Translations under genes and position numbers: made by a program | In this document: one piece after another, positions 11,511 to 39,700 of the stretch | Layout of the letters: each line of letters begins with the position of its first letter | Numbering within the stretch: position 1 is the first letter of the stretch | DNA from: Pomphorhynchus laevis | Lineage: Eukaryota; Acanthocephala; Palaeacanthocephala; Echinorhynchida; Pomphorhynchidae | Assembly (NCBI GenBank): GCA_012934845.2 | Contig: WNNJ02000644.1 | Location: forward strand, 39,625 to 103,624 | DNA length: 64,000 nucleotides | Reading direction: 5' to 3' | The notes under the pieces: generated by a model | Seen by the model: the letters and a program-made list of their open reading frames with translations, nothing else | The model's database searches: none | Told to the model about the DNA's origin: nothing

Positions 11511-11943
11511 TTCACTGTAAATATCATCTACTTCAATCTCTAGCGCGCAGTCCCGTATAGGAACAAGAACCTCCTGCAGACGAAATGATTAAACCATACC
11601 GTAGAGTTACTTGGAATTGCGAAAATCTTTTCTAGATGATCAGCAATCTGGGGTTCCCCTGTCAGAACTATATCTGACGAGTGAATGGAGTTAATTCCCG
11701 TCTGAATGCTTTGGGAACTATAAACGTAGGACCAGAATCTTTTCAATTTATGAGAAATACACATAGCGATGTTGTTCTCGAATGATTGCCTTTTTAAATT
11801 TTAGCCTGTTGCAAAGATTCTGATAAGCAGTATACTCAATACGAAGATACGGATCTGTTCTCGAGCTACGCCATAATCTGTTTCAAGCTTTCAGGGCTTA
11901 TAGGACCTGATAGTCGAACTAAGGAGGGCGCGAGATACATAAT

Positions 11944-12616
11944 TTAGGTCTCGGCAATGGAGCGAAAACATTGGCCCAATTTCTTATTCATGATCTGAGT
12001 GAAGGGTGAAGACAGATTATCGTGATAAGGTACATACCATGACAGTAAACAGTGATCATTGTTGCCTACTGGTGGATGATAGCAGATGCTGGAAATATCA
12101 CCAATAACTCTTGTAAAAACTAATTCAAAAATAGACTGGGAGCCATTGTACGTAAGATGACAAGCATGTTGGACCAGCATCAAGTCGAAGAGAAGGAAAC
12201 TACCCAGTTCCTTTTCAAGTCCAAGGCATGACAGCAACTTCTGACTTCCCAATCAATGCTTGAAAGGTTAAAGTCATAGACCAGTAAAAATTGAGTATAT
12301 TAGCATAGACAACATAGATATGTCCTCAGCAATTTCAAATACAAGAAGGCTGAAGGAGAACGATACAATATGCTGACAAATTTTGACCCTCCCTCAAACA
12401 ATGCAGAATTAAGTCTTCAAAGGAAGAGTTAATGGAATCCGAAAAAGTAAGTATGTCAGACACACCGATGCTCCTGTGAATGTACGCGGCTACATCACAT
12501 CCTCGTCTACCAGATTGACGATCCGAACGTAGCAAATAGTAGTTGGAAATTCGAACAACGTCGTCGGATATATTAGGATGCAGCCAAGATTCACAAATGC
12601 AGAAAACTACACTCAT
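11944..12616 (-). pseudogene. LINE-2 APE-type endonuclease remnant
   Basis: Two open pieces on the minus strand. The first holds CICESWLHPNISDDVVRI then LLRSDRQSGRRGCDVAAYIH, the E-[ST]-W and RxDR...GGG region of APE endonucleases. The second holds LLSCLGLEK-like, then YNGSQSIFELVFT and PPVGNNDHCLLSW, with NDH standing for the SDH catalytic motif near the C-terminus. The pieces are in different frames, so the domain is broken. Confidence 0.8.
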
Positions 12617-12800
12617 GTTTCAAGACAATATATTTTAGCTCATTATATTGGGCCACAAGATTGCGTACATTTAGATAACCAAATATAGGAAATCTGAGAG
12701 ATAGAATGAATATCACTAAAGTTAGCAAGATCACCTGAGCGAATCCCATCTGGTCAACAATCTATGTCCGTGGCAAAGGTTGCCACTGAACTGACGGGCG

Positions 12801-13409
12801 TCACCGTACAATTCGAAAATTTCTTACACAGAGATTATATTCGCCATTACTTAGTCTATTTTGCAAATATATAAAGGCATCATTTATCCTTACCCGTTTC
12901 TCGGGGGATAAATCTTGGAATTTATGGAAGGAAAAGCTGAGTAACCGATACCTATGATGAAGCAGAAAGTCGACATGTTCCCTGGAACTGAGAACAACTT
13001 TCAACAACCTAGGCTTCTCAGGCATTCTTTTACCCAGAAGAAAAACTTTATCAACAACAAGGCTTTGAGCAACAGAGAGGTTTTCATTGACAATTATTTT
13101 GGACAGAATTGTAGGAAAAATCTTAACGTCATCATCAGGTCTAGCCTGAGTATCACCGCTACCTGATTCTTTAACTCCAGATACAATGATATCATATATC
13201 CTATCTGAGATGGGTTGTTTTCTACTTAATGTGTTGCCTGAGGTAGAACTTGGTCGAGAGCTGTCGGCACTTTCCAATATGGAATCATTACTGGTACATT
13301 TTATTGACACAGAGGTCAATTGGATATTGATATCAGAAATGGGTTGATGTGTTGATATAAGATGAGTTTCCTTTATGAGCTCCTTTACGCTCTCATTATG
13401 TCGCATCAT
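12801..13409 (-). CDS. LINE-2 ORF1-like protein, 202 codons
   Basis: An open frame upstream of the endonuclease on the same strand, in the place of ORF1. The N-terminal half is Ser/Thr-rich and probably disordered. From about residue 85 it reads DIIVSGVKESGS, later VVDKVFLLGKRMPEKPRLLKVVLSS, then LLHHRYRLLS and FQDLSPEKRVRIN. This is the pattern (VSG+.E, RLGK....RP+KV.F, DL+P..R) of the RNA-binding ORF1 domain in Jockey/CR1-type LINEs, which coats the element RNA. No zinc knuckle is seen at the end. The frame looks open, but the element around it is dead. Confidence 0.7.
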   Translation of the reverse strand: MMRHNESVKELIKETHLISTHQPISDINIQLTSVSIKCTSNDSILESADSSRPSSTSGNTLSRKQPISDRIYDIIVSGVKESGSGDTQARPDDDVKIFPTILSKIIVNENLSVAQSLVVDKVFLLGKRMPEKPRLLKVVLSSREHVDFLLHHRYRLLSFSFHKFQDLSPEKRVRINDAFIYLQNRLSNGEYNLCVRNFRIVR

Positions 13410-13480
13410 ACTGTGAGCACTGGAATGAAAATTTTGTGTAATATTATTGTCCGAGTGAGTATTGACAGAATGCTTTCGTA

Positions 13481-13889
13481 AATAAACAAAATACTAAGAA
13501 GGGCAATGGTAAAATTTTAATTTTTTTGTTTTAATTTAAAAAATTAAAATTTAAATTTTTTCAACATACTGAATAAATCAATTCATAAGTTTTTGTGTAA
13601 ATGTTAATTGATAGATAGTCGCTGTTGTGAGATGAAAAAAATTATGGGTTATCATATCGATTTTTTTAGGAAAAAATATTTTTAAGTTTAAAAAATTGAA
13701 CATTTTATCTGAAGCGTAATATACGTCGTATCGAGCTAAAACTTATATGTGGTGTAGATACATAATGTGCTATCATTGTGTGATAATCTTTAACCAATCC
13801 TAACAGTTACTTGAAAATTATTCAAATTTTATTTAAAAAATAATAATAATAATTTTAATTTCAAACTTTACCTACACTATGCTGCAAAA
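13481..13889. other. AT-rich spacer
   Basis: Homopolymer-rich A/T sequence between LINE-2 and LINE-C. No gene or RNA is recognised. Confidence 0.5.
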
Positions 13890-14665
13890 AAAGAAAGATA
13901 TTTTTTTAAATGTCTAATAAAGGTCTTTCGTTTTCTACAATTTTTATCTTGCCTAGTTGTGTCCGCCTTTCGGAAATGTTGCCGTGGATTTTGGAGAATT
14001 TGCGAAAATGCTGAGGCAGTAATCGATTTTAGGAAAAAGAAGCGATGAAAGAGACATACATGAAGGAAGTCGATAAGGGACTGGATAAGATGAATGTCAC
14101 GAAGAATTAAGTTAGACGAGCGGAACTTGTCGCGGACGAATGGTTTAAGGAAAATGTAATCGTCAAAATGGAATGCTAAGAAAGTGGGATTGCGGACTAT
14201 GGGAATGATTGATGAGGCAAGAGAAACAGGGGAAAGAGATATGCTAGGTTGACGGGGGAGGATCCACATTAGTATGGACTTGTCTGGGTTTAGAACGAGA
14301 CGAAGATTGGAGAGACGGTTGTAAATAGAAGAAATACAGTTGGATGCAGAAATTGCGATTATGCTGCCAGAAGGAGCTGCATTTGGTACGTTGTAGGTTG
14401 ATATGATACCGGCGATGAGCAAGATTGGTATCACGGTTAGACGGAGTAAGCGAGCGGCATTGGATGTCAAACCATTGGACACGATGCAAGTAACGGCCAA
14501 GGTGCGGCTTGAAGTCAAGAGATGGAGAGTTGATGTGAGTTCATGGTCGAAAATAAAGATGATATCTTGAGGAGAGGAAGATGTTGTCGTGGGATAGGAT
14601 AGAGACGATTTTAATAAGGCAGAGTGTAGAAGTAGGAGGTTAACATTTCTTCAATAAGTTTGAGA
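13890..14665 (-). mobile_element. LINE-C, main part: internally deleted LINE-I-family copy
   Basis: On the minus strand it reads the end of the endonuclease domain (LTSTLHLL near 14545), the EN-RT linker (APSGSI near 14370), and then jumps straight to the RT thumb: ISASNCISSIYNRLSNL near 14335, LNPDKSILMWILPRQPS near 14275, HFDD and KPFVRDKFRSSNLILRDI. The RT palm, including the YADD box, is missing. A smaller deletion lies upstream near 14440. It ends near 13990 within the SITASAFSQIL-NSPKS region and is fused to unrelated sequence. The remaining 5' part is at 19309-19428, beyond LINE-D. It cannot be autonomous. Confidence 0.85.
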
Positions 14666-14961
14666 TCTAAAATACATACAAGCTAGTATATATACAATCT
14701 AAAATACATACATTGCGAATAGAGGAATTACTTCTAAGTAAAACAATTAAACTACAATCTTCGACGACAACCAACAACAACCTTCGACGACAACCATCGA
14801 CGACCATTTGCTTGACAATTATGGACAACCATCGACAACATTCGCTCGCTACTTACAACTAACGACTACTTACAACTAACGCGAACTACTTACAACTAAC
14901 GACTTGCAGACTAACGGAGTTCAAACATTCTTGATTATAACTAACAAATTAAAATCTTATT

Positions 14962-16341
14962 ATGGCAATGAGAAAGCTAACTAAAAATGTCGGCCAGCAA
15001 CTCAAGTCCGTCAAGGAAACATACATCGAAAAGCAAATTGGATGCGACAACAAGAACTGCAGTATTTGGACTCACGTTGCCATTCATTTCACTGACGAGG
15101 ACAACGTTTTAAATCGGAATTTCCTCTGCGGCTTCTGTTGTGCTGCCCTCGTAGGTAAGCTAATGAAGAACGACCACTCAAACGGTGGAGACGTTCTGGA
15201 CGCTAACGAAACAGAGTTGTGCTCAATAAATGAAGTTGATGATATCTCTCAGTCGACTCAGACCGCTGTTACACATGGACCATCAACAAACGACAAAATA
15301 TCTTCCAAGCTATCATCATCAACCGTTTGCTTACTAACTCCTTCGTCATCTATAAATCTCGTTCTTGAAACTTCTCTCACACACTCCTCTTTTGACTACG
15401 GATAAAACTTCCCTTAATCTTCATCTTCCTAACAATGCAAACAGTATGGCCTTCATCTCGTACCTCATTATTCCTATTCATCCCGACATCTGAATACATC
15501 TCATACCTCTTTCTTCTCTTCACGTACTTCTTACTCTACCTCCACCGTATCACTTCTCAATAATTTACATCCTTCCGTCAAAATTATCTCCAGTAACATG
15601 TCCGTTCAACCGATTCAACAATCCACTTCTGTTACACATGCTCCAACCGTATTACCTCTCGATAATTTACATCATTTCGTCAAAATCATCTCCAGTAACA
15701 TTTCCGATCAACCGATTCAACACTCCACTCCTGTCACACATGCTCCAAACTATCTTAAATCTTCACTTAGCGCCCCTGTCATTCCCACGTTTATCTGCTC
15801 TTCTGCCTCTACTCTTACCAGCTCTGTCCGTCCACCACTTCTACGTAATCGTTTTCCTTCGCGCGATTGATGCGTTATCATATCTAATTTAAAGCTTTCC
15901 GAATCTGCTTATCCTCAATGTCGCCTCGATGATGATGTATCTGCTTTCAGGTCTATCCTAGCAAGCATTCTTCCTGATGATAATCCATCCATCTTCAATA
16001 ATATCGCTCCTGTATCTCTGATCCGTTTAAACAAATCCACAACATTCAATCATCTCAGTCCTCTACTCCTAAAAATCGTTTTCCGACATAGTTCACATGC
16101 ATCTTTGGTACTCTCTCAACGTTTTAAACTTCTTACGACTTCGTCTACTTGTCGTATCTTTCCTGACCGCTCCCCTTCTGATATTGCCCAGCTCAACTTA
16201 GCTCGCATTGAGAAACATCGACGTGAAACAAACGGCGAGTCATACTTATCTATACGTCAAATCAACGGAAATTTTCACGTTGTACACACAAGGCCAAAAA
16301 TTCGATGGCGTCCCATCTCTCCCCCTTGTCTTCTTCGCTAG
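14962..16341 (+). pseudogene. LINE-D ORF1 (zinc-motif protein), broken
   Basis: The N-terminus has a paired-cysteine motif: GCDNKNCSIW, a spacer, then FLCGFCCAALV (C-x4-C ... C-x2-C). It resembles the PHD-like finger found in ORF1 of several CR1-type LINEs and is shared with LINE-I ORF1. A stop follows at codon 148. Later frames continue the homology to the C-terminal block (LSQRFKLLTTSSTCRIF, then RPKIRWRP). A tandem duplication with a period of about 104 bp covers about 15546-15751. The terminal frame ends with a TAG at 16341, overlapping the ORF2 start. Confidence 0.8.
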
Positions 16342-19208
16342 TCGATCTCGCTCCGAAGCATACTTTTCGTCTTAGTCTATTCAACACTCGCTCCATTCTT
16401 CATAAAGCTGATATGCTTCTCGATATTTTCGATCAATTATCTATCGATATTCTCTGCATTACTGAATCCTGGCACTATGACTCCGACAATCTTGCTATTC
16501 GTCGTCTATGTCGTTCTGGTTGTTCTTTAGTTGAATCAGCTCGTTCAATTGCCTCTCATACATCTACTGTTTCTAACCATGGCGGTATTGTTGCCATTGC
16601 TCGTCCCCTAATGTCTCTACGTAAAATTAACGTTAACATCCGTTACACCTCGTTCGAATTACTTATATGCACATTATCAACTCCTTTCCCTCTGGAACTG
16701 GTGATTGTATACCGTCCTGGTTCAGTTGCTCCCTCACGTATCTTCTTTAACGACCTTGCAGATCTTATGTCTCACTCTTCATTGTCTTATACTCCTTCTT
16801 TTGTTCTCGGTGACTTTAACATTCGTCTTGATCGCCCGGCTGACTCTGACTCTACCACCTTAACTAATCTTTTTTCTGATTTTAACTTTATATTACTTTC
16901 AACAAGTCCAACTCATATTCTCGGCGGTGCTCTCAACATCATTGCTTCCCTAACTGCTTCAATGACCATACATCCTTGTCAATTACTGATCCTGGTTTAT
17001 CCGATCATTTCCTTATCACTTACTCTTACTCGTCCCCATCCTCCTTCTCCGCCTTCACCATTATCTACACCAAGTCGACCCTGGAAACTTCTCGATATCC
17101 CTATTCTCTGCACAGCCTTACTCAATTCTTCACTCTTTTCACTTCCTCTTAACTATCTCTCTCCCGATGATCTCTGCATTCTGTTTGATTCTGAACTTAT
17201 GTCTATCATCAATAAACTTCTGCCTAGTTCACTCCGACTATCTCAGCGCTTACGCCATGCTTCCTGGTTCGATTCTGACTGTAGTCTTTCTAAGCGTCAA
17301 CTCCGTCACTCCTTTCGTGTGTATAATCGCATTCTTAAACGTTCTCTTAACTCACTCCCTCCAAATCTCCGTGATTCCTACTTTTCTCTAAGCCATTAAT
17401 ATCTCATTCTTATACATACTAAACGTACTCTCTTTTGGCGAAATCAACTCGAATCATCTTCAAACTCTAAATCTCATTGGGAAATCTTAAACTCAATTCT
17501 TTCACGATCATCTACCCCTTGTAATATAAATCCTGATGAATTTTCTTCTTATCTACAAACTAAGCTATCTAATTTACTTTCCCTACTACCCGTAGCCCCC
17601 TTGTACCCACTCTTCTCTTTAAATACTTCCCTCCCAGAACTATTCCCACCTTCTTCCCGTTTCGTCTGATAAAGTGTCTTCGGTTCCGCTGTCATTACCT
17701 AATAAAACCTCTCCTTCTGACCCAATTCCCACTCACTTGCTTAAAAATATCTGCTCCTCTATCTCACCCTTCCTAACCACATTGTTCAACTCGTCCATCC
17801 GTAGCCGTACATTTCCTTCCATCTGGAAATGCGCCACTGTTCGTCCTCTCATCAAAAAGCAATCTCTCGACTCCTCACTACCATCTTCGTACCGTCCAAT
17901 CTCACTTCTCCCAACCCTCTCTAAACTCCTTGAGCGTCTCGTTCTCAAGCAAGTTAATACATATCTCTTTTCCTCTAACTTGTTTCCCCCCTTCCAAGCC
18001 GGTTTTTGCTCTAATCACTCTACTGAAATTGCCTGTCTTTAAGTTTATAATGACTTACTCATCTCGCGCGATCATAAATTATGTAGTGTCATAGTTTCTC
18101 TTGATCTATCGTCTGCTTTTGACATCGTCGATCACTCGATTCTTCTACATCGCCTTCGTCATGATTATGGCTTCTCTTTACCCACTGTATCATGGTTTTC
18201 TTCATATCTATCAAACCGTACATTTCACCTCTATTCTAACTCTTCTCTCTCCCATCCTTCATCCATCCTAACCAGTGTTCCACAAGGCTCCGTATTAGGC
18301 CCTTTGCTTTTCTCTCTTCTTCTCGGTGACTTGTCTTCGATTCCTCATACATTTAACTTCCATGTTATGCAATATACTGATGACATTCTCATATATGCTC
18401 ACCCATCTGCTTATCGTATTCATGATCTTAGTGTTTCTTTTTCCAGCTGTCTTGTCTCAATTTCCAATCATCTTTCTTCCCTTTGCCTTTCTCTGAATCC
18501 TGATAAATCCAAAATTATGTAGATCCTACCTCGACGCTTCGGCTTAGAAGCTCCCTCCGTATCACTAAATTCTACAATTCTTCCTATCGTTGATAATCTC
18601 GTTTTCCTAGGCTTCCATTTCGACAACCGACTTTCACTTAAAACTTTCGTTAGAGATAAAGTACGCTCATCTACCTTGATACTTCGCAACCTCCGTCAAG
18701 TTCGTAGATTGATTGATTTACCTTCTTGTATGACTCGCATATCTTCTCTCCTTTTTTTTCTAGACTTGATTATTGTCTTTGTCTATTTTCCAACTCACCT
18801 AAATCCACTCTTCTTCCTTTACAACGCGTCATCAACGCTGCCGTCCGAGTTCTTTTCCGTCTTCGCCGTTTTGATCACACACTCACCATCTTGTTTCTCT
18901 TGATTGGCCTACCATTTATTGTCGTGTTCAAATTCATCTTCTTATCATTGCTTTTCGCCTTATAACTTCTCATACCCCTTCATTTCTCAACATTCCTTTT
19001 CTCGACAATTCTCGTACTGTGTATGGTGCTCTGCGTTCTCGTAATCCCCTTCTTTTACATCTCCCAAACTATTATACCTCTTTTGGCTTCCGCCCATTCG
19101 TTGTGGCTGTTCCTCTCTCGTGGAATCATCTGCCTATTCATATCCCCCAATCAACATCAATACCGTGCTTCAAACGCCAGATCCAATTCCATTTCAACAA
19201 TTAACTAA
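16305..19208 (+). pseudogene. LINE-D ORF2 (APE endonuclease + reverse transcriptase), broken
   Basis: The first 365 codons (16305-17399) are open: FRLSLFNTRSILHKADM, CITESWHYDSD (catalytic E of APE), NHGGIVAIAR, LVIVYRPGS, VLGDFNIRLD (GDFN catalytic box) and a final WFDSDC-KRQLRH region. After a stop, RT follows in pieces: PNKTSPSDPIP near 17695, SSYRPISLLPTLSKLLERL near 17890, VPQGSVLGPLLFSLLLG near 18285, MQYTDDILIYAH near 18370 (YTDD instead of YADD), LNPDKSKIM near 18500 and LSWNHLPIHI near 19115. Multiple stops and frame changes make it non-functional. Confidence 0.88.
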
Positions 19209-19308
19209 TTATCTGTGACTTTTGCTGTTCTTTTTTTAGTTTGTTAGTGGTCATGTAAGCGTGCATTTTGCACGCATTTGCCACGTTAAATAAATTATTA
19301 TTAAGGGC

Positions 19309-19428
19309 GACGTAGAAGGGTGTGTGGCTGGAAGTTAGATCAAGGCTACGAAAAAGTTATTGGATGTACCAGGATCGGAGGTGGACAGTGATGTGTAGGC
19401 AGCAAGACGATTGGGGACAGAATGAATC
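19309..19428 (-). mobile_element. LINE-C, separated 5' part
   Basis: The minus strand matches LINE-I around 56900-57030: a VPNRLAAYTSLSTSDPG-like stretch (VPDHFAAYTSLSISDPG in LINE-I) and then the TLRRP-type sequence before the next endonuclease block, which resumes at 14660 across LINE-D. This shows LINE-D landed inside the LINE-C endonuclease region. The 5' side stops near 19428, so LINE-C was itself 5' truncated. Confidence 0.8.
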
Positions 19429-20121
19429 CACGAATTAGTCAGGATATATGAAAATTTATAAGCTAAAACACTACTTACGACAAGTCCAATCGCTTAACTC
19501 TAACCTGCTTAGAACAACAGTTCACAACAAAATTTATCTTTCAACAAATGACAGCTCACGTAATGGCCCAAATTCACTGTTTTATAGGACATGTGCGGTT
19601 CATTTTTCCAAGTATGTCGTTGAAATCTAGAAGCACAAGTTTGAAAATACCTCCGTTATTCAGTATAGTTCCCACTAAAAATAATAATCTACAATTATAC
19701 GATTTGATAGATATGTTTTTAGAAAATCAAAAGTAGTGTTTAATTATTTGAGTTTTTTTATCGATAGCAATCTTCATCTTGTTTAACGTTGTAAATACTT
19801 TCTTATATATTATATCTAGTTTATAACTTATAAAAAGCTGACTATCTACATTCATCTAAACTGTTTATGCTTAAACATATTCGTGAGTTGTTAACCATAT
19901 TGTTAGAACTTGTATTTTATCGCCAAATTTTGATATAAAATACTAATTTTGATATAAAAACGCATTAATGTTTTCAAATAAGAACATCTTTTTTTGAATA
20001 TTAAATATGTTTAATAAATGCATAAGATTTGCGTAAAATTTTTTCCTTATCAAAACAATATATCTTAAGCTTTAACCGCGTTATTTTTTTCATTTTTAAA
20101 ATGAAATAAAAAATATTTTAG
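19429..20121 (+). other. Upstream region of MCM5; unrecognised open frames
   Basis: Two overlapping frames (19448-19630 and 19548-19736) are open for about 60 codons and somewhat less AT-rich than their surroundings, but I recognise no family. From 19740 the sequence is AT-rich. TATTTTAG immediately precedes the MCM5 start at 20122 and would serve as a splice acceptor, so a non-coding first exon further upstream is possible. Confidence 0.4.
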
Positions 20122-36633
<16,512 letters not shown>

Positions 36634-36708
36634 TAACACAACTCGATCAGATAGTAATGTACATTATGCTTGTAGGTGTTTGATCGTAAATATCGTGTTT
36701 ATCTGTAC

Positions 36709-36714
36709 AATAAA
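36709..36714 (+). terminator. MCM5 polyadenylation signal
   Basis: AATAAA 75 bases after the stop codon in AT-rich sequence. It is the first canonical hexamer downstream. Confidence 0.6.
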
Positions 36715-39700
36715 TAGTTTATCATTTGAACATTTTTATTCTGTTAAAATTACATTCCTGTGTCGTCTAATGTTTCATTTAATCCAATGCTTAGGCATAA
36801 TAAATATTAACCATAGGAGAAAATTTCATTTGGATACATTTTTACGTTTTGGTCATACACAGTGACCCTTTTCAATATAGTACTTGTTAAAAATTGCTTT
36901 ATATTCCGTGAATACGAAAGAATATCGTACCCATTGGCTTATATTCTGGGCAAAACATACAGCACAATCATTCGATATTTGTAAAGTTTTGTTTGTGTCC
37001 ATCTTTTATAATTTAAAAAATAATTATTATTGATCAAGTTAACTTTCGAGGCAAAAAAACTATTGATTTAGGCTTGTGTTTATCTAGTTACAACTAACTT
37101 AACAAGATCTAAATCATCATTAATTCATCATCTGTTTAAATTTGTTTCGTCTTAATATTTTTTTAGTTTCTAAAATGATACGATCTCAAGCACATATGAT
37201 CTATTACTCATAAGTTATAGCGCTTTAATTGGATATAAAGTATATACACTTTACCAATTCAGTTTAAAACGTGCATATCTTATAATCGTATTAGTTAAAA
37301 ACTGAATTATTTGGATAAGAAAACTTTCGATATTTTTTGATTTACAATAGTAAGGCTTGCGTTTATCGAGTTACAACTAAATTAACAAGAACTACATCAC
37401 TAACCGAAATACCTTGTATGTTTTCGTCTTTAAATTTCATTAAGACATAGTAAGAGTTGCTGAAATAATGAAATGTTATGCAAATGTAATTATCTATGAC
37501 CTAATTAATATTTCGACAAGAAAACAAAGATTTTATTCAAATATTTTAAACCTGATACTTTGGTCATTTTCAAAGTTCATCTACAAATTTTAATAAAGAC
37601 AAAATTCAATACAAATACATTACAAAACAAATTAAAAAATAAAATTTTCAGGGTTCTGATGAAGCCATTATTGCTTTTATTAGTATCAATCTTGTGTTCT
37701 TCAATCGTCCGTGCTTCAATATTATCTGTAGCCTTCTTTGTTCGTTATTAGCCATTATCAACCTTTTGTGATTCACCAAGTATTGATACACTGTGTGACA
37801 TTATGGTTTTCTATTTGGTGTTGCGTATTTATTAATGCAGTATATTTACGTAGTATATAATAGCATTTTATCATTTTATATATAATATATACTTATAAAA
37901 TTTCAATACTTCCAATAAATGTAAAATGATCACATTAAATGATCGGATTATTCTCAGTTAAATGATCGAATTCTCGAATTTTATTTTTGATTTATATGAC
38001 CGTTTAATATTTGTATTTATTAGTTATTTAAATAATTTTTAAAATTACCTGATATTTTGTTTTAATAGTTATATAGTATTTATATACGTTAATTAATAGT
38101 TTAATCGGTCTTTTTGCTTAATGATTCCGTGAAATGCTGTAAATTAAATGACGGGTGAAGTGTAGATTTAAATACTTTTTAAGTTGTCATAACAATATAT
38201 TTGTTAAAACTTTATTATAATGATCAAAATTTTTAATTTTTACAAAATTTGAAAAAGGTTAAAAAGTAGTAAAAACATTTACAAATAAATGAAGCAAATT
38301 GAAAAATAAAAAATTGAAATAAATTTCGGTTAAAATAATATTATAGTATGTACTATACGTTAATTAATAGTTTAATTTTAAAAAATAATTGTTTCGCACG
38401 TTTTGTAAAGAATACAGAAAATATTAAGGCGACTTGAAAACGAATATTAAATTATCTGTAAACGGTAAAACTAAATATTTCTGTGTATGATTGTATAAAA
38501 ATAGGTTTATATCATTGAACTATATGCTTTAAACATGTATAATATACAGTAAACTATTCCAAGCAATTTACCGAATTAATATTTCACGGTTGATTACCAT
38601 TGAGTTATCCACTCAGATTGCAAATCGCCATTTTGATTATGAACGTTTTGATGTGTAGTTTGTCCATTTCATCAGCCCGTTATATATTTATTATTTAATA
38701 ATATCTACAAAATGCAACTTTATGATTTTGTAATATCAAGCGATCGTAAAAGTAAACGAGGAAATCGTTTGTTCAGAGTTCCGACGCGTCGTGACTTTAC
38801 TTGCAAATCAATCCCGTCAATTACAAAGTAGCTAAATCGCAAAACAACTGCATATAACCGATATACTCTGAAAGATCAATTTTTACATATTAATAGCGAT
38901 AGCCACTTCAAATATCATATAATTATTAAAAATATTTTTAGTTTTCTAGTAGAAACATCATAAAAGATAAGTGGAAAACAGCATTAAATGATCATGCGCA
39001 AATGCATTCGTCACATGAAAGTTATAAATTTACGAAATTTAAGTTTTATATATTAATATATAAAATTTTGTTAATGACTTCCTAAGAAACTTTTAAAGAA
39101 ACTTCCATGTTTCTTCAAAATTAATAAAAAATATAAAGTTTCTTTTAACAAGTAAAGAAAGATATGAGATAGAGAGATGTTGACAAAATAATAAAAATAT
39201 TAATAAAAATAATACGACCTTTGAAATATGTTGGGTTAAGAATTAATCTGAAATATTATCTTCCTTCTAAGCAATTTTATAATTGTTTTAATGAATAAAT
39301 AATAATTTTGTTTTTCGTCAAAAAATCATTTAAAATTTGAAATATCACGATAATTTTATCTATCTGCTTCATTTTTTGTCGACTTTTTAAGCCATCACAA
39401 AATGTACTGATATTTATTTTCATTTTGTTTATTTATTAATATTGAAATTTTATGACTTTCTTATGATGTATATGCATTCGAAAGTTTAATTGAAAAATGA
39501 CTTTCTTTCTAAGAAACTTTTAAAGAAACTTTCATGTTTCTTCAAAATTAATAAAATATAAAGTTTCGCTCAACAAGTATAGATATATGGGATAGAGTGA
39601 TGGGGTTAGTTTATCTAAATTCTAATTTTGTCAGTGTTATCATAGAATTAAAAATAATAAGTATAATATTTTTGTTTTTAAAGATTTTATAAGCAAAAAA

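Larger units (their letters stand above)
10858..13480 (-). mobile_element. LINE-2, proximal part (ORF1, endonuclease, start of RT)
   Basis: Minus-strand order: an ORF1-like frame (13409-12801), APE endonuclease (12616-11944), linker (11764-11540), RT start (11510-11232) and a QGSI-PLLFVVFLNDL box near 10910-10860, where LINE-B interrupts. The next expected RT block (the YADD variant) is on the other side of LINE-B at 8930, which shows one original element of about 2.8 kb. The EN is closest in this window to that of LINE-E (46010-47860), and both belong to a lineage distinct from the pyrimidine-rich LINE-I family. Several frame breaks make it a dead copy. Confidence 0.85.
14666..19308 (+). mobile_element. 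LINE-D: long CR1/Jockey-like LINE with both ORFs, inserted in LINE-C
   Basis: About 4.6 kb. The 5' UTR has short tandem motifs (CGACGACAACCA-type words at 14759-14810 and three CTACTTACAACTAACG repeats at about 14850-14910). ORF1 starts at 14962 and ORF2 at 16305. The 3' end has GTGG/CCAC and GCGTGC/GCACGC stems (19247-19284), then AAATAAATTATTATT. Both flanks are LINE-C on the opposite strand: CAATAAG on the left and TTAAGGGCG on the right suggest a target duplication of about 4 bp (TAAG). Several stops and frame changes mark it as older than LINE-I, of which it is a diverged relative. Confidence 0.9.

Noticed and set aside
37560-37751. A signal-peptide-like ORF (MKPLLLLLVSILCSSIV).
   Set aside because: Only about ten residues follow the hydrophobic stretch, with no relative or downstream exon visible.
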